From Gari tellinella (Eukaryota; Mollusca; Bivalvia; Cardiida; Psammobiidae), in the NCBI GenBank assembly GCA_922989275.2, contig OV277868.1, positions 20,642,291 through 20,706,290 of the forward strand: 64,000 nt of DNA, read 5' to 3'. Each line of letters opens with the position of its first letter. Within the stretch, counting starts at the first letter, position 1. This document shows positions 30,611 to 42,520 of the stretch, one piece after another. Position numbers and translations under genes: made by a program. Under the pieces are notes generated by a model. That model had not been told where the DNA came from. It was given only the letters and a program-made list of their open reading frames with translations, and did no database searches.

Positions 30611-31634
30611 TTAACCCTTTCACTTATAGCTTGATTTCAGTATTGAAGACCAGAAGGTGGCTTAAAGCAGATCTAAAGTAAAACAGAGTGCTCCTTTATC
30701 TGCTATGATATAGGAAATATATCTCACGAGACATATTCGTGACTGTTGAATATGTACTGTAACAGTTTAGCTCACCTGAGCCAAAGGCTCAAGGTGAGCT
30801 ATTGGGATGGCCCTGTGTGGATCGTCCGTCGTCGTCCGTCGTGCGTCTTCGTTAACAATTGCTTCAAATGACATCTCCTCCTATACCACTGGACAGAATT
30901 CAACCAAACTTTACAGAAATGTTCCCTTGTATCAAGCTCTTTCAAATTTGTTCAACGAATTAAACATTATGCAGAACCATGGCAACCAAAATGAAAAAAT
31001 GAAAATATTACCAAATCTTCTTTTCAAATACTGCAAGGGCCATAGCATCATCTACAGGATGCCCCTGGGGTCAAAATTGGCCCCGCCCCGGGGGTCACAG
31101 TTTCACATAGTTATATAGTGGAATTTTCAAACGTCTTCTCCGCTGAAACTAATACAGCCAGAGCTTTGATATTTGGCATGATGACACTTCTACATTGTAT
31201 ATGTCCTTTACCAATATCGTTCAATTTGTTCTGGACGGTTGCATATCTAGGTCACAGGAACTAAATATATATATTTTTCAATGAAAACTTAAAAAAATTC
31301 TTGTCTGAAACTACAAGGGCCAGAGCTTAGATATTTATCACATAGCATCGCCTACAGGTCCTCTTTCATGTTTGAACAAATTATGCCCCTGTGATTAAAA
31401 TTGGTCCCGCCCCGGGGGTCACAGTTTTATATTAAATTATATAGTGACAATTTCAAACGTCATCTTCTCTGATACTAATATGACCAGAGCTTTGATATTC
31501 GGTATGGTGACATAATTTAAATCATTATCTCCATTTTGTCAACTATTTTCAGATGAGCGAATTATGCCACATGAGGCTCTTATTTCTTCAGTGGGGGAAT
31601 CAATTAAAAGGCCATATCTATGGAGTAATGAGTT
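30611..31634. mobile_element. Family B MITE split by a Helentron-like element
   Basis: TTAACCCTTTCACTTATAGC and CTTAAAGCAGATCTAAAG at the left, right arm TTCTTCAGTGGGGGAATCAA and GGAGTAATGAGTT after the insertion. The hairpin right arm is deleted. Confidence 0.65.
30765..31592 (+). mobile_element. AGCTCACC-family Helentron-like element, third type
   Basis: GTTTAGCTCACCTGAGCC with palindromic AAAGGCTCAAGGTGAGC, GTCCGTCGTCGTCC tract, and 3' end AGATGAGCGAATTATGCC then GCCACATGAGGC and TCTTAT. Two diverged internal repeats (CCCCGGGGGTCACAGTTT at about 31085 and 31415). Confidence 0.6.
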
Positions 31635-31979
31635 TGTGTTCTTCAATATCATTTTCAATTTATCCACACTTAGACGTTAAGTGCTGTTCGTAATAAATCT
31701 AACATACTCAACGGTGGGCTTTCATCCTTTGTATCACGGTAAATGATTTTTGTGATTCGTAGATATTAGAGATTTTACTACAAAGAAGTATGGTAATTAT
31801 TGTTAATGCTTTCACATTGTATGTATATAGTCAGACATAGACCAATGTACTTAGTTAAACAATAGACATAGCGATACCAAAATGAAATCAAAATCCCAAA
31901 TATATAGATCGTAAACGTATGACCTAAACGATACAAGGACAAATGTAGCGAGCCTAACCGCAATGATTGCTTACAAATA

Positions 31980-32172
31980 CAGTGGCGAAGACGCCATGCT
32001 TTCCCAATAAACGCATTTACGCTAAAACTGTAATTTCTATTGCAAAAAAAATGGATTTGTGTATGTTATGCTTTTACGGCGCTTTTAACAGTATTTCATT
32101 CGTATCGCGATGTCCAGCTACTTACAGATGGAAGACGACTAATCAAGTCTGAAAAAAACGTCTTCTCTACTG
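31980..32172. mobile_element. Family A MITE, core replaced
   Basis: Left arm CAGTGGCGAAGACGCCATGC and AATAAACGCATTTACGC, then about 110 bp of unrelated sequence instead of the palindrome, right end AAACGTCTTCTCTACTG. TA on both sides. Confidence 0.65.
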
Positions 32173-32213
32173 TATTTGTTGAGGTGTGTATGAATAAGGT
32201 CTCTTCTATAGTA

Positions 32214-32459
32214 AAGTGGAGAAAACGTTATTCTTTCCCAATAAACGCGTTTACGCTAAAACTATTATTTGCAGTGCAAACAAATTGGAGCCTGATCAGA
32301 CGCCGGGTTACCCGGCGTCTGATCAGGCTCCAAACTGTTTGCCACCAAGATAAACATGAAATATCAGAATTGTCGAAAAGTTGTTCTTTTCTACGTTTTA
32401 GCGCTTTGCGTTTGCGTACGTTTGTGTTTAAACGGGAAAGAATAACAGATTCTCCACTG
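32214..32459. mobile_element. Family A MITE, complete
   Basis: 246 bp, TA-flanked; first base changed to A (AAGTGGAG). Core 1 loop GGGTTACCCGG; both halves read TGATCAGGCTCC-like, so the palindrome is nearly perfect here. Confidence 0.9.
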
Positions 32460-32483
32460 TACGAGAATGTATTTGTTACCGTG

Positions 32484-32916
32484 TGCAGAATAACGTCTTC
32501 TTCACTGTATGGCTTTGTATCAGTATGTAAGAATAACGTCTTCTCCGTTAAATGCATTTGTTACAGCTATATGTAAGAATAACGTCTTCTCCGTTAAATG
32601 CATTTGTTACAGTAGGTAAGAATAATGTCTTCTCCGTTAAATGCATTTGTTACAGTATGTAAGAATAACGTCTTTTCCGTTAAATGCATTTGTTACAATA
32701 TGTAAGAATTACGTATTCTCCGTTAAATGCATTTGTTACAATATGTAAGAATAACGTCTTCTCCGTTAAATGCATTTGTTACAGTATGTAAGAATAACGT
32801 CTTCTCCGTTAAATGCATTTGTTACAGTATGTAAGAATTACGTATTCTCCGTTAAATACATTTGTTACAGTAGGTAAGAATAACGCCTTCTCCATTGTAT
32901 GTAATTGTCACAGTGT
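32484..32916 (+). repeat. Minisatellite, about ten 43-bp units
   Basis: Units of the form GTAAGAATAACGTCTTCTCC + GTTAAATGCATTTGTTACAG + TAT. The first and last units have TTCACTGTATG or CCATTGTATG instead of CCGTTAAATG, which recreates the family A right end (AAGAATAAC...TCTCCACTGTA). Directly follows a family A copy. No unique spacers, so not CRISPR-like. Confidence 0.92.
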
Positions 32917-33204
32917 GTAAAACAACGTCTTTTATCACATAAACGTGCAAAATATAGAGGTTCGTAAAAACTGTACGGCCCATTGGGCATATGTTTTATA
33001 CTAATTTTTCGAATCACCAAAATGCTGTACTACTCCGCCGACTGTAAATCAGTTCAGATAATCTAGACAAACTTAGATCACCACAAGGGTTAAAAACATT
33101 TCCAAGTGTCCTAAAACATTTCCCTCGAGCAGTCCCGGAAATTCAGGCTGCAATCCAAGCTACGAAGAGCTCAGTGACTTTTTTTAAATTCAGCCGTTAC
33201 CATA

Positions 33205-33355
33205 AATGTAAACCGAATTGAGTGTAAAGCAGAATGCGCCTTAAAGCTCATTCTGTTTTACTTTAACCTGCTTTAAGTAATCGTGTTTGAAAAGTAGAAC
33301 ATTTTAAAATCTTAGGATTTCTCAAAATCAATTTCTACATGTAGCAGCCCTGTGC
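33205..33355. mobile_element. Family P element, right part
   Basis: Core 2 remnant GTAAAGCAGAATGCGCC (33221) and TTTACTTTAACCTGC, then AAATCTTAGGATTTC and terminal GTAGCAGCCCTG as in 15241-15496. The left half is missing. Confidence 0.6.
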
Positions 33356-34842
33356 TAATGATGAGCACTCTCGCGATACATGTTCCATGTTGATCGTTCT
33401 GTTAAACAAGCCTTGTATCACATATAGTACCATCAGTTTATATATATGTGTCCGCTCGCCTGTATTGACGCTCACCTATTTTGACGCCTTATTTGTTTAC
33501 TTGTCATTTGACCTAAGTGACCCCCATGAGGTAGCAAGAACACTTCCTATCGTTTGTTAACATGCAAAACTAGGCTCTGTTGCTAACATGTATATGATAA
33601 CAGATGTATAGGTAGAAATATAACATTTATATCTTTATCAATGCATTTTTATGTATTTTCACTAATGCAATTAAGTGTTTAAGTTTATAAGCCGTTTTCT
33701 ATATTTAAATGATCAGTGAGTACTTTGATGCTCAGTTGTCAGGAACACCCAATCATTTTTATCTTGTCTCGTGACAGTTACTAGACAAGCAATATTGTAC
33801 CGCTATCAAAACAATTCACAGTTTAATAGGTGTACGCTAGTATCAAGGAATCTGTGAAAACAGGCTGACACGATTACATGTGACGACTAATTGGCTTACA
33901 TATGCGCTATAAATTTATGAGAAATGCGTCTTAGTTTATTATTTTCATTTCAGACATCCAATGCATCCATGTTTTAGGTTTGGAGAATTTTAGGGAGAGT
34001 GGAACACAAATCAAAGCCATCCCTTCTTTGAATATGAGTTCCTAGTTACATTTACTCTTTTCTTCATTTATATTTTATTTTGTTCGAAAATAATAGCAAA
34101 TATGAAACAGAAATTGAAAAACAAAACTCCGTTTTGACTCCCAAGTATGGAATCAAGCACACACAATGCAGCACAGTATGAAATTTATTTACAACTCTTT
34201 TAATAACTCTAATATAGGTCAGCAAATCAGAGGCGTCAAAATAGGTTACTCCCAACAAATATGGTGGCTTCCTCGGTAGTGTCAAAATGGAGATGCTCTG
34301 ACCAACTAGGGCGTATAAACTTGTACTTTGCCTGTTTTTTATCATTTATTTTGCACACTTAGCAACATACATAGTTTTAATAACATTCGTTTTACAGCTG
34401 TCAGAAAATACGGCAAGTTTATCGCTTAAGGGCGTCAAAACTGGTAACACTAGGATATGTTATGAGGATGAGCTTGTATGCTTAAGTCAAATAAAAGATC
34501 TGTTCTGTTCATAATAATGACGTCATGTCGCAATATTGACGTCATTTTGAAAACGAAACAAAAGGTCAAATAATCATTTAAGTAAATAAGAACAATTTTA
34601 GATAAATAGTAATTTAAAATTTAGATATGGTTTCCGAGAAGTCTTTTCTCAGAACACATTTATGATATTTTTCTTTATTTTAGTTTGATAGGTGTTTTTA
34701 TCAATGGATGAATAAACCCTAACAACACTTCATGACGAATCGATTTCATAATAGCTTAGGAAAATGTGAAAGTAATAACGTTCGGGTTTTTGTGTCAGTT
34801 GTTATTTGTGTGACAAATAGAATATCAAATTCGTGTGTTGAA
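33356..34842. other. No gene or named repeat seen
   Basis: AT-rich sequence without a protein-like frame or splice-consistent exon. The short frames here have no recognisable motif. GACGTCAT/ATGACGTC-type motifs at 34518-34546 are noted without interpretation. Confidence 0.6.
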
Positions 34843-34948
34843 AGTCGTAAAATTATTGAACTCGTTGGATAAAATGATATGTTTCTCGCCAATGCTGGCA
34901 ACATATTATTTCATCCAACGAGATCAATAATTTACGACTGAAAACTCC
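34843..34948. repeat. Palindrome around CCAATGCTGG
   Basis: AAAGTCGTAAAATTATTGAA and TCGTTGGATAAAATGATATG pair with CATATTATTTCATCCAACGA and TCAATAATTTACGACT. Foldback of about 105 bp. Confidence 0.7.
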
Positions 34949-34984
34949 CCAATTCAATATCCCATATCTCAACTGTATACATAG

Positions 34985-35173
34985 TTTACAGTATGACAAT
35001 GTAAATAACGTCTTCTCTACTTTATGCATTTGTTACAGTGTGTAAGAATAACTTCTTCTCCAGTGTTTGTATTTGTTACAGTATGTAAAAAGAACGTATA
35101 TTCTCCACTGTATGCATGTGTTAAAGTATTAGGCAATATGTAAGAATAACGTATTCTACAGTGTATGCATGTA
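34985..35173 (+). repeat. Diverged units of the TIR-derived minisatellite
   Basis: About four units, for example GTAAGAATAACTTCTTCTCC + AGTGTTTGTATTTGTTACAG. They keep CACTGTATGCATG, the family A end sequence. They continue at 35420-35520 beyond the inserted A copy. Confidence 0.8.
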
Positions 35174-35419
35174 CAGTGGAGAATGTGTTATTCTTTCCCA
35201 ATAAACGCGTTTACGCTAAAACTATTACTTGCAGTGAAAACAGTTTGGAGCCAGATCAGACGCCGGGTAACCCGGCGTCTGATCAGGCTCCAAACTGTTT
35301 GCTACCAAGATAAACAAGAATTATCACAATTGTCCAAACATTGTTATTTTCTACGTTTTATTGCTTTGCGTTTGCGTACGTTTGCGTTTAAATGGGAAAG
35401 AATAACAGATTCTCCACTG
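35174..35419. mobile_element. Family A MITE, complete
   Basis: 246 bp, TA-flanked, inserted inside the minisatellite at a TGTATGCATG|TA site. Confidence 0.92.
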
Positions 35420-35659
35420 TATGTAGGAATAACGTATTCTGCAGTGTATGCATTTGTTACAGTGTGTAAACATAACGTTTACTCCACTGTATGTTCTTAT
35501 TTCCCAATAAAACGCGTTTTCGTTTTTAGTTTCATCTAAACGAAAATAATAATGTTATCCGCAATGCAGATTTTAAATTTTAAACAAATTAAGGTAGCAT
35601 TGTAGTATACAGTTTCTACACGGAAATAGAAGTACCTTCAGTGGTTATTGGTCCGACTA

Positions 35660-35755
35660 AGGTTCTATTAGGCACGAGTGCTTTAATTTCAACCTGCTGC
35701 AAGTGGTCAGCTATCTTCAATACTAGAAACAAGCTATGGGGTAATTGGTTTAAAC
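35660..35755. repeat. Family B right-hand fragment, inverted
   Basis: TTTCAACCTGCTGCAAGTGG and AACAAGCTATGGGGTAATTGG are the end of an inverted B copy. 35756-36020 has no gene. Confidence 0.6.
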
Positions 35756-36020
35756 TTCTCCGAACTGAAAACCCCTCTAAACCAGAAAGTTATATTATCC
35801 CCCACAAGTCGTGTCCGGTTAAGAGGCGTGTCACTGTATATATATGTTCAAAATTCGACATCGTCAACATTTATAAATAGCATAAACATGCACGTACATT
35901 ATTGATTCGGTTTCCTTCTTGAGATACCGTATTTAGCATCCTTCCTGTTATTGGCACTCATGCTAGTTGGTAACTGACATTTTTTCTAAACAAAATTGTT
36001 ACATTTTATAGTCACGTATA

Positions 36021-36268
36021 CAGTGGAGAAAACGTTATTCTTTCCCGTTTTAACGCAAACGAAACGCAAACGCATTGTAATAAAATAGAGATTTTGACAT
36101 TTTTTTTTACAATTCTATATGTTCATTTTAATCTGAAGGGCAAACCGTTTGGAGCCTAATCAGACACCGGGTTACCCGGCGTCTGATCTGGCTCCCAACT
36201 GTTTACAATTGGAATAATAGATTTATCGTAAACGCGTTTATGTGGAAAGAATAACATTTTTTCCACTA
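36021..36268. mobile_element. Family A MITE, diverged subtype, inverted
   Basis: TA-flanked, CAGTGGAGAAAACGTTATTC to TTTTTTCCACTA. Carries the AAACGAAACGCAAACGCATT variant arm and a CACCGGGTTACCCGG loop. Confidence 0.85.
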
Positions 36269-36338
36269 TACAATAACAAACTTGATGTCTGGTTTATTCT
36301 GCTCCAGGAGAAACCAGTGACCATTCGGCCTGTTAATT

Positions 36339-36589
36339 TTAACCCTTTACCCAATAACCCGTTTATAACATTAAATATAGGTGATGACTTAAAGCAGGTT
36401 GAAAGTAAAACAGAATGTGCCTTAAGGCACATTCGGCTGTACTTTCAGCCTGCTTTAAACTACCATCTGCTAGGCTATATAAAATATTTGTTATGGTAAT
36501 TGTTCATGAGGGTATAAACGGGAATTATGTTCCTCAGCGGGGGAATAAATTAGATACGCTAAAAGTCGCTTCTATAGGGTAAAGGGTTA
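36339..36589. mobile_element. Family B MITE, complete
   Basis: TTAACCCTTTACCCAATAAC to GGGTAAAGGGTTAG; core 2 hairpin at about 36393-36460. Confidence 0.85.
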
Positions 36590-36680
36590 GACCACTCCTA
36601 TCTCATGCACTGATGTTATTTCTCGACATTCACATACACAATATCTATAACAGTGAAGAAATATAGGATCTGGACATCAT

Positions 36681-36782
36681 GAGTCGATGTTTAAGACAAA
36701 CTGATCTCAAACGGGTCTAGAATTGAAATGTTATTAAGCGACCAGTTTGAGATCAGCTTGTCTTAAACATCGGCGAGTTGGC
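36681..36782. repeat. Palindromic repeat U
   Basis: GTCGATGTTTAAGACAAACT + GATCTCAAAC pairs with GTTTGAGATCAGCTTGTCTT + AAACATCGGC. The centre TAGAATTGAAATGTTAT also occurs at about 14003, in a related, more decayed copy. Confidence 0.65.
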
Positions 36783-36972
36783 AGATTCTTTTTCTCACAT
36801 AACCAACGATTTTAAGCTATTTTCTAATGCAATAGTTGTTTTGTTTGGAACCCTGGTTACGTCAAAATTCCTTTATAAATAGTGACGTGTTAATGACGTC
36901 ATCAAATTGATCTCACACATGTTGGAGACAAGGATATTCGCAATCGTTGTTTGCTTTAGAATACAAGGGTAG

Positions 36973-39885
36973 TTATGTGAGAATACGTTATTATATCCCG
37001 ATAAACGCGTTTATACTATTATGTCTATTGCAACCAGTTTGGAACAAGATCAGATATATCGGCGTCTGATCAGGTTTCAAACTGTTTGACGCTCCGATTT
37101 AAATTAATCGTCAATACATTGTTCAAAAGCATTGCCATTTTCATATCTTATTGCACACACCCTGTCGACTTATTAGGCAGCTCTTTTAGAGCTACTACGA
37201 TTTAGATGCGAGGCCATTTCCGGGCGTTGATAGAGGCCACAAAAAACATGACAGAAAGGTGAGTCAAGTTTCGATTTTGCTTCAAAATAGTAGTTTTCTG
37301 TTGTTTTTCTAGAAATCGGGGAATGTAGTTCCACGTAAAAATGTCCAGTTGATGAATTAGTTATCATCGAATGCTCCATTACTGCGATGTGCCGCCTCAA
37401 TTTCATTCGGCGCAAACGTTACACGATCATTTTCAAACCGAAAGTGTTCAAAACATCAGCATTTATGTGCATAAAATTGCAATGCACGAATTTATCATGC
37501 ATCTAACGCAGATTTAAGATGCACACGAACACTATTGACTGTTTCGTATACTTTATGTGCACCGGAACACGGACCTTTGGATATTATGTGCCAAGTTTCT
37601 AAAAGAGATGCCTTCGAGGCTATGAGGTGCCTAATTAGAGCCGAGCAACCACTAATAGGAGGTTTTCTGTTGAACAGATTTAGGGCTGATATTGTCAAAA
37701 ATTGCTATATTTCATCGAAACCATGACCTGTTATGATTCCAAGTGAGGTTCCAAGGAATAATACGGCTTTATATAATCTTAACTTAAACTTTAAATGCAA
37801 TGAAACGGATATAAAGAGGTCCGATTGTTAGCAAATAGGAACATGACCAATTTTCTGATTTGCAAATAGATGGAAAGTATACTTTAAATATGTACTTTTT
37901 TGTACACAAGTGAGATTCAACAACAACTTCTCAAATACATAAATGACAAACAATTCATGAAAATGACATAGAAGCAGTATACCACTTACTTTTTCCTTTC
38001 GTTTCAGATGGATGTGTTTCGGGGTATTAGGAGAAAAGGCCTGTTCCTGGCGAAGAAAAAAACCTAGACATGCACATCGAAGACACAGCTACACCGTTCA
38101 AATCAAATCTTAATATGCTAATCAAATATTCCTCTAAGTAGTACACAAGCGAAGATTAAAAGGACAATTAGAGATATCAGAAGTGCCAGTAAATAATCAC
38201 CCGATCTAAAACGTTTTCGATTTGTGTACCCAATATCTAAAACGATGAAATTGATATGAGCACAGATAACACAAAAACTAGACGAACATCGTTTGACAAT
38301 AGTGCAGACATACCAACAAACAATTACCTAACGGCGATTCCAGAGAAACAAACACTACCAACTTGTTTAGACGATGAAACATATCTGTATTCTTAGGACT
38401 CATTTTGTGATATAGATATGAACAATAGCTCAGATGATAGTTTTCGAGCAGAAACCAAGTCATCGAATCAAGAAATTATATAGGACCTGCTTAAAATTAT
38501 TTTGCCAGCGCTTGAAGAGCAAGGCGTAAAATGAAATATGAGTACAAAGACACTTTAAATAACGACATTTGATAAAGCTGAACAATTTATTACGTTAATC
38601 TAAACCACAACCTACATTCTGCATGTACAATGCAGTCCGATGTTGTTGGTTTGTGTATAAGGCGAATACATTTTCACTCTAGAATGCGGGAACTGCGTCA
38701 TATACTGATTTTGAATACATGACAAAAGGTGATCACGCATTCAAAGATACCACATTGTTACATTGGTGGTATAGAAATAAATGATCAACGTCTACTATTG
38801 ACAGAGGCGATTGCCATAATAACGCGACGTCACTTTCCGAACAGATTTCCGTGTTTTGTTAAATTTCCGACAATATTTCCGTGGTTTGTTAATTCGAAAA
38901 ATAGATTTCCGTTTTTTGGTTTATTTTTTATTTAGATTTCCGAGATACGTGAGTCCGTGGAAATCATGACCGTGGTTTGTTAACCTCCCTATTACAACTC
39001 GTTGCGACACAAGCCCCTCCCCCTAGACAGTATCTTTACATGTAATAACTATATATAACGTTTTTAAGTGATTGCTGTTTCAGCCTTGGGAGGGTTGTTG
39101 TTTCCATTCTTTTGTGTAAAAGTTTCTTTTTGCTAATCAGAAAATTGTTTATGTTCCAATTTGCTAACAATCAGACCTCTTTATATCCCTTTCGTTGCAT
39201 TTAAAATAAATTTGAATCAAGATTATAGAAAGCCGTATTATTTCTTGGAACCTCACTTGGAATCATGACAGGTCATGGTTTCGATGAAATAAAACAATTT
39301 TTGACAATATCAGCCCTAAATCTGTTAAACAGAAAACCTCCTCTTAGTAGGTTGCTCGGCTCTCATCAGGCACCTCTTTTAGAAAATTGGCACATAATAT
39401 CAAGCGTTCCGTGTTCCGGTGCACATAAAGTATACCAAACAGTCAATGATGTTCGTGTGCATCTTAAATCTGCGTTTGATGCATGATAAATTCGTGCATT
39501 GCAATTTTATGCACATAAATGTTGCTGTTTTTACCACTTTCGGTTTGAAAATGATCGTGTAACGTTTGCGCCGAAAGAAATCGGGGCGGTACATTGCAAT
39601 AATGGAGCATTCGATGATAACTAATTCATCAACTAGACATTTTTACGTGGAACTACATTCCCCGATTTCTAGAAAAACAGCAAAAAACTACTGTTTTGAA
39701 GCAAAATCGAAACTTGACTCACCTTTCTGTCATATTTTTTGTGGCCTCTATCAACGCCCGGAAATGGCCTCGCATCTAAATCGTAGTAGCTCTAAAAGAG
39801 CTGCCTTATAAGTCGACAGGGTGTGTTGCAATGCGTTTGCGTTTCGTTTGTATTTAATGGGTAAAAAACAACTTCTTCTCCACTG
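36973..39885. mobile_element. Family A MITE split by foldback element L
   Basis: The left side reads GTGAGAATACGTTATTATAT, core 1 (37029-37090), then stops at TCTTATTGCA. The right side resumes at TTGCAATGCGTTTGCGTTTC and ends ACTTCTTCTCCACTG with TA. Confidence 0.8.
37156..39825. mobile_element. Foldback element L, terminal repeats about 0.7 kb
   Basis: 2670 bp. Inverted arms 37156-~37870 and ~39130-39825 begin CACACCCTGTCGACTTAT and end with its complement. TTGCA flanks both sides (37151-37155, 39826-39830), and a family A sister gives the empty site. Arms carry GGCCTCTATCAACGCCCGGA and TTTTACGTGGAACTACATTC. The single-copy middle (about 37870-39130) has no recognisable transposase; short frames within the arms are mirrored and look non-coding. 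Superfamily not assigned. Confidence 0.88.
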
Positions 39886-39893
39886 TATACGTA

Positions 39894-40139
39894 CAGTGAA
39901 GAAAACGTTATTCTTTCCCAATAAGCGCGTTTACGTTAAAACTTCTATTTCCAATACAAACAGTTTGGAGCCAGATCAGACGCCGGGTAACCCGGCGTCC
40001 GACCCGGCTCCAAACTGCTTGCCACTCAGATTAAAATAGATAGTCAGAATTATCGAAACAATTTTATTTTCTTCATTTTACTGCGATGCATTTGCGTTTC
40101 GTTTGCGTTTAAACGGGAAAGAATAACGTATTTTCAACT
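39894..40139. mobile_element. Family A MITE, diverged subtype
   Basis: CAGTGAAGAAAACGTTATTC to ACGTATTTTCAACTA, TA-flanked. Core 1 at about 39958-40024. 40140-40340 has no gene. Confidence 0.85.
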
Positions 40140-40347
40140 ATAACACAGTAGACCATTGTCAGTCACCATGTTTTTGTGGTGGCGATTGCTCATTATCTCG
40201 ATCGCTTGCAATTGTCTAAATGGTCTTGGTCGCGTGTCGCAGCTTGTTGTATGATATAATATTTACGTTTAGTAATCGATTTCGTGTTGTTAGAATCATG
40301 TACAAAGACCTTCACCGAAGTTTCTCATGAATTAATTGCCTTGTTTA

Positions 40348-40604
40348 CAGGGCTACCATTTCTCCTGATTTCTTCCGAAAACTTCGGATTTTTATTCCAA
40401 CAGATGGAAGTTTAAAACAGACTGAAAGTAAAACAGAATGCGCCTCAAGGCGCATTCTGCTTTACTTTCAACCTGCTTTAAACATCATATGTCTTAAAAA
40501 CTAGAAACAGACTATGGGTTAAAGGTATAATCCGGAAAATCGGGCTTGAAAAAATGAAAAATTTGAAATTTTAGGATTTTTGTTATCAACTTATGGCAGG
40601 CCTG
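40348..40604. mobile_element. Family P element, complete
   Basis: CAGGGCTACCATTTCTCCTG to CTTATGGCAGGCCTG; TGTTTA flanks both sides (40342-40347, 40605-40610). Core 2 hairpin at about 40420-40488, loop GCGCCTCAAGGCGC. Confidence 0.88.
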
Positions 40605-41846
40605 TGTTTATAGTCATACATGTATATTTAGTACATTCATAAAGTGAATGAATGGACACAAGAACGAGCTACTCAGCTAGTGGATGATTGAATGAGAGAG
40701 GGATGAAAGGATGAAGTGAACGTATAATTGTGAATTGGATGGGTGAAGGAAGGGATGGCATTGTTGGTAAAGGAGAGAATGAGTAAATGTGCCAGGGTTA
40801 TGTGGCATGTAGGGAGTGGAGGCTGTGTTTAACCCATTCACTGTCATGACATCATCAGTTTTAACTTTTAACCAATTGTAACCTGCTTTTATTTATAAGG
40901 TTTAAAGTTTAGGTATTTTTGAAATGAGTGTCGAACAGTTTAGATCCTGATCAGAATTCAAACTGCATGCAAATAACACGGGACAAGGCAGTGAACACAC
41001 TGGTATGGCAAAACGAACGGACTCCCGCTTAACGCTTCAGTTCCCGTTAATCTAACGTATCGGCTCCCGTTAAAAAATGGCGTCAGTTGTCAAATCGACA
41101 CATGTGAGTATACAGATATGATGTTTGTCCTTGGATATAGCTTGAAATGTAGACCAAGATTACTCTTACGGAGTGTCTCACACACTGATGCAAGCATGTG
41201 TAAAACTTATTTATAGGATAAATGCTTGAAGTTGATGTTTAATTTGAAAAAGTTTCTACCGTTACGGCGATTTCTGAAGAAACTGATGCTCATTGACCAT
41301 AAATTGTTCTGACTAGGCAACAAATTCAGCTCTTATCGACACCAAATATGTCCGTCGAGTAGTCTGGGTATAATCGTCAACTGCATTTAAAAAAAAATCC
41401 TTTTAGCTATCAAACAAATAAGATTTTGGTTGATTTTTATTACAACGAACCACGTTCCAGTTGTGTGTTCAACGAACACGCTCCCGATCAAAATCATTGT
41501 TGATGGTTTTTTCTCAAAAACTCTAGACCAATTTGCAATAAACCTTTGCATCTGATAAAATATCTTATCCACTGCTATCGCCGGTTTAAAATATAGATCT
41601 TTTACTAAGAACGTTTGGATATCCTCAGGGCATCCACATTTTTGGGATCCAAATTGTTAACAGACGTTAGGGACGTGTCTGCATACGTCAATTTAAAAGC
41701 AGACGATATTACGGTGGGAAAAGAGTTAAAACTTAAATAGTTTCACTGAAGCTAATTTGAATTTAACCGACGCCCAATTTTACATTGCCAAGGGGTAAAC
41801 AAGTCCGTGTTCTGTTTAAATGTAACCATCGGCACCATAAACCCAT

Positions 41847-42063
41847 TTAACCCCTTTACTGCCGTGACGTCATCAATTTTAAACAATTTTCGTCTGCTTT
41901 TATTTCTGAAATTTAATTTTTAGGTATTTTGATTAAAGAAATATTGAAATGAGTGTCGAACAGTTTGGATCCTGATCAGACGCCGTGCAACGCGGCGTCT
42001 GATCAGGATTCAAACTGTTTGCAAATAACCATCGCACTCGGGGTAAGGCAGGGAATGGGTTAA
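41847..42063. mobile_element. TTAA-type MITE inside M
   Basis: TTAACCCCTTTACTGCCGTG to AAGGCAGGGAATGGGTTAA. Core 1 palindrome at about 41958-42022 (loop GCCGTGCAACGCGGC). Same family as the host at 40829. Confidence 0.8.
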
Positions 42064-42369
42064 CTCTTTCAACACTGAGTACCTTTGCGGGTTATAAGTT
42101 ACCTTGTGGATCATATTAGTTACCAAAACATGAACCAATCTTCTTGGAAGTCTGGGTAGACCACTGGGTCTTGCACATGCATTTAGTGTATTTTAAACAT
42201 AGCAGGACATTGACAAACAGTAGACCATTATTAGAAGCAGCGATACGCGAAGTCTGGTTTCATTTATCAAATGTAGTTTTTGTTTTAGGTATCTGGGCCT
42301 GACTTATTGAGATGAGCGCAGAACGCAAACGAAATGTGACAAAATGTATACATATATATAGAAATACGT

Positions 42370-42520
42370 TTTTGTTTTTTCTTACGCTATATTTTAATCT
42401 TAGTTGCAAATAGTTTGGAACCTGATCAAATACCAATTTACGCGGCGTCTGGTCAGGAACCACACTGTATGCAAATAACTAGATCTATCGTACTCGGGGT
42501 AAGGCAGTGAAGGGATTAAA
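42370..42520. repeat. TTAA-MITE fragment with core 1
   Basis: TAGTTTGGAACCTGATCAAA with the complement GGTCAGGAACCACACTGTAT and CGGGGTAAGGCAGTGAAGGG, ending in ATTAAAC. An inverted family A-type segment (AACGCAAACGAAATG at about 42320) precedes it. 42521-43010 has no gene. Confidence 0.5.

Noticed and set aside
32484..32916. Regular repeats that could be mistaken for a CRISPR array
   Set aside because: The whole 43-bp unit repeats, with no unique spacers; the units derive from a transposon end and the genome is eukaryotic.
37173..39811. Frames in element L (for example the 80-residue frame with KTTENYYFEAKSKLD) as a small gene
   Set aside because: The same peptide appears in both inverted arms (37173-37415 on - and 39566-39811 on +) because the arms are copies; there is no conserved domain or start context.
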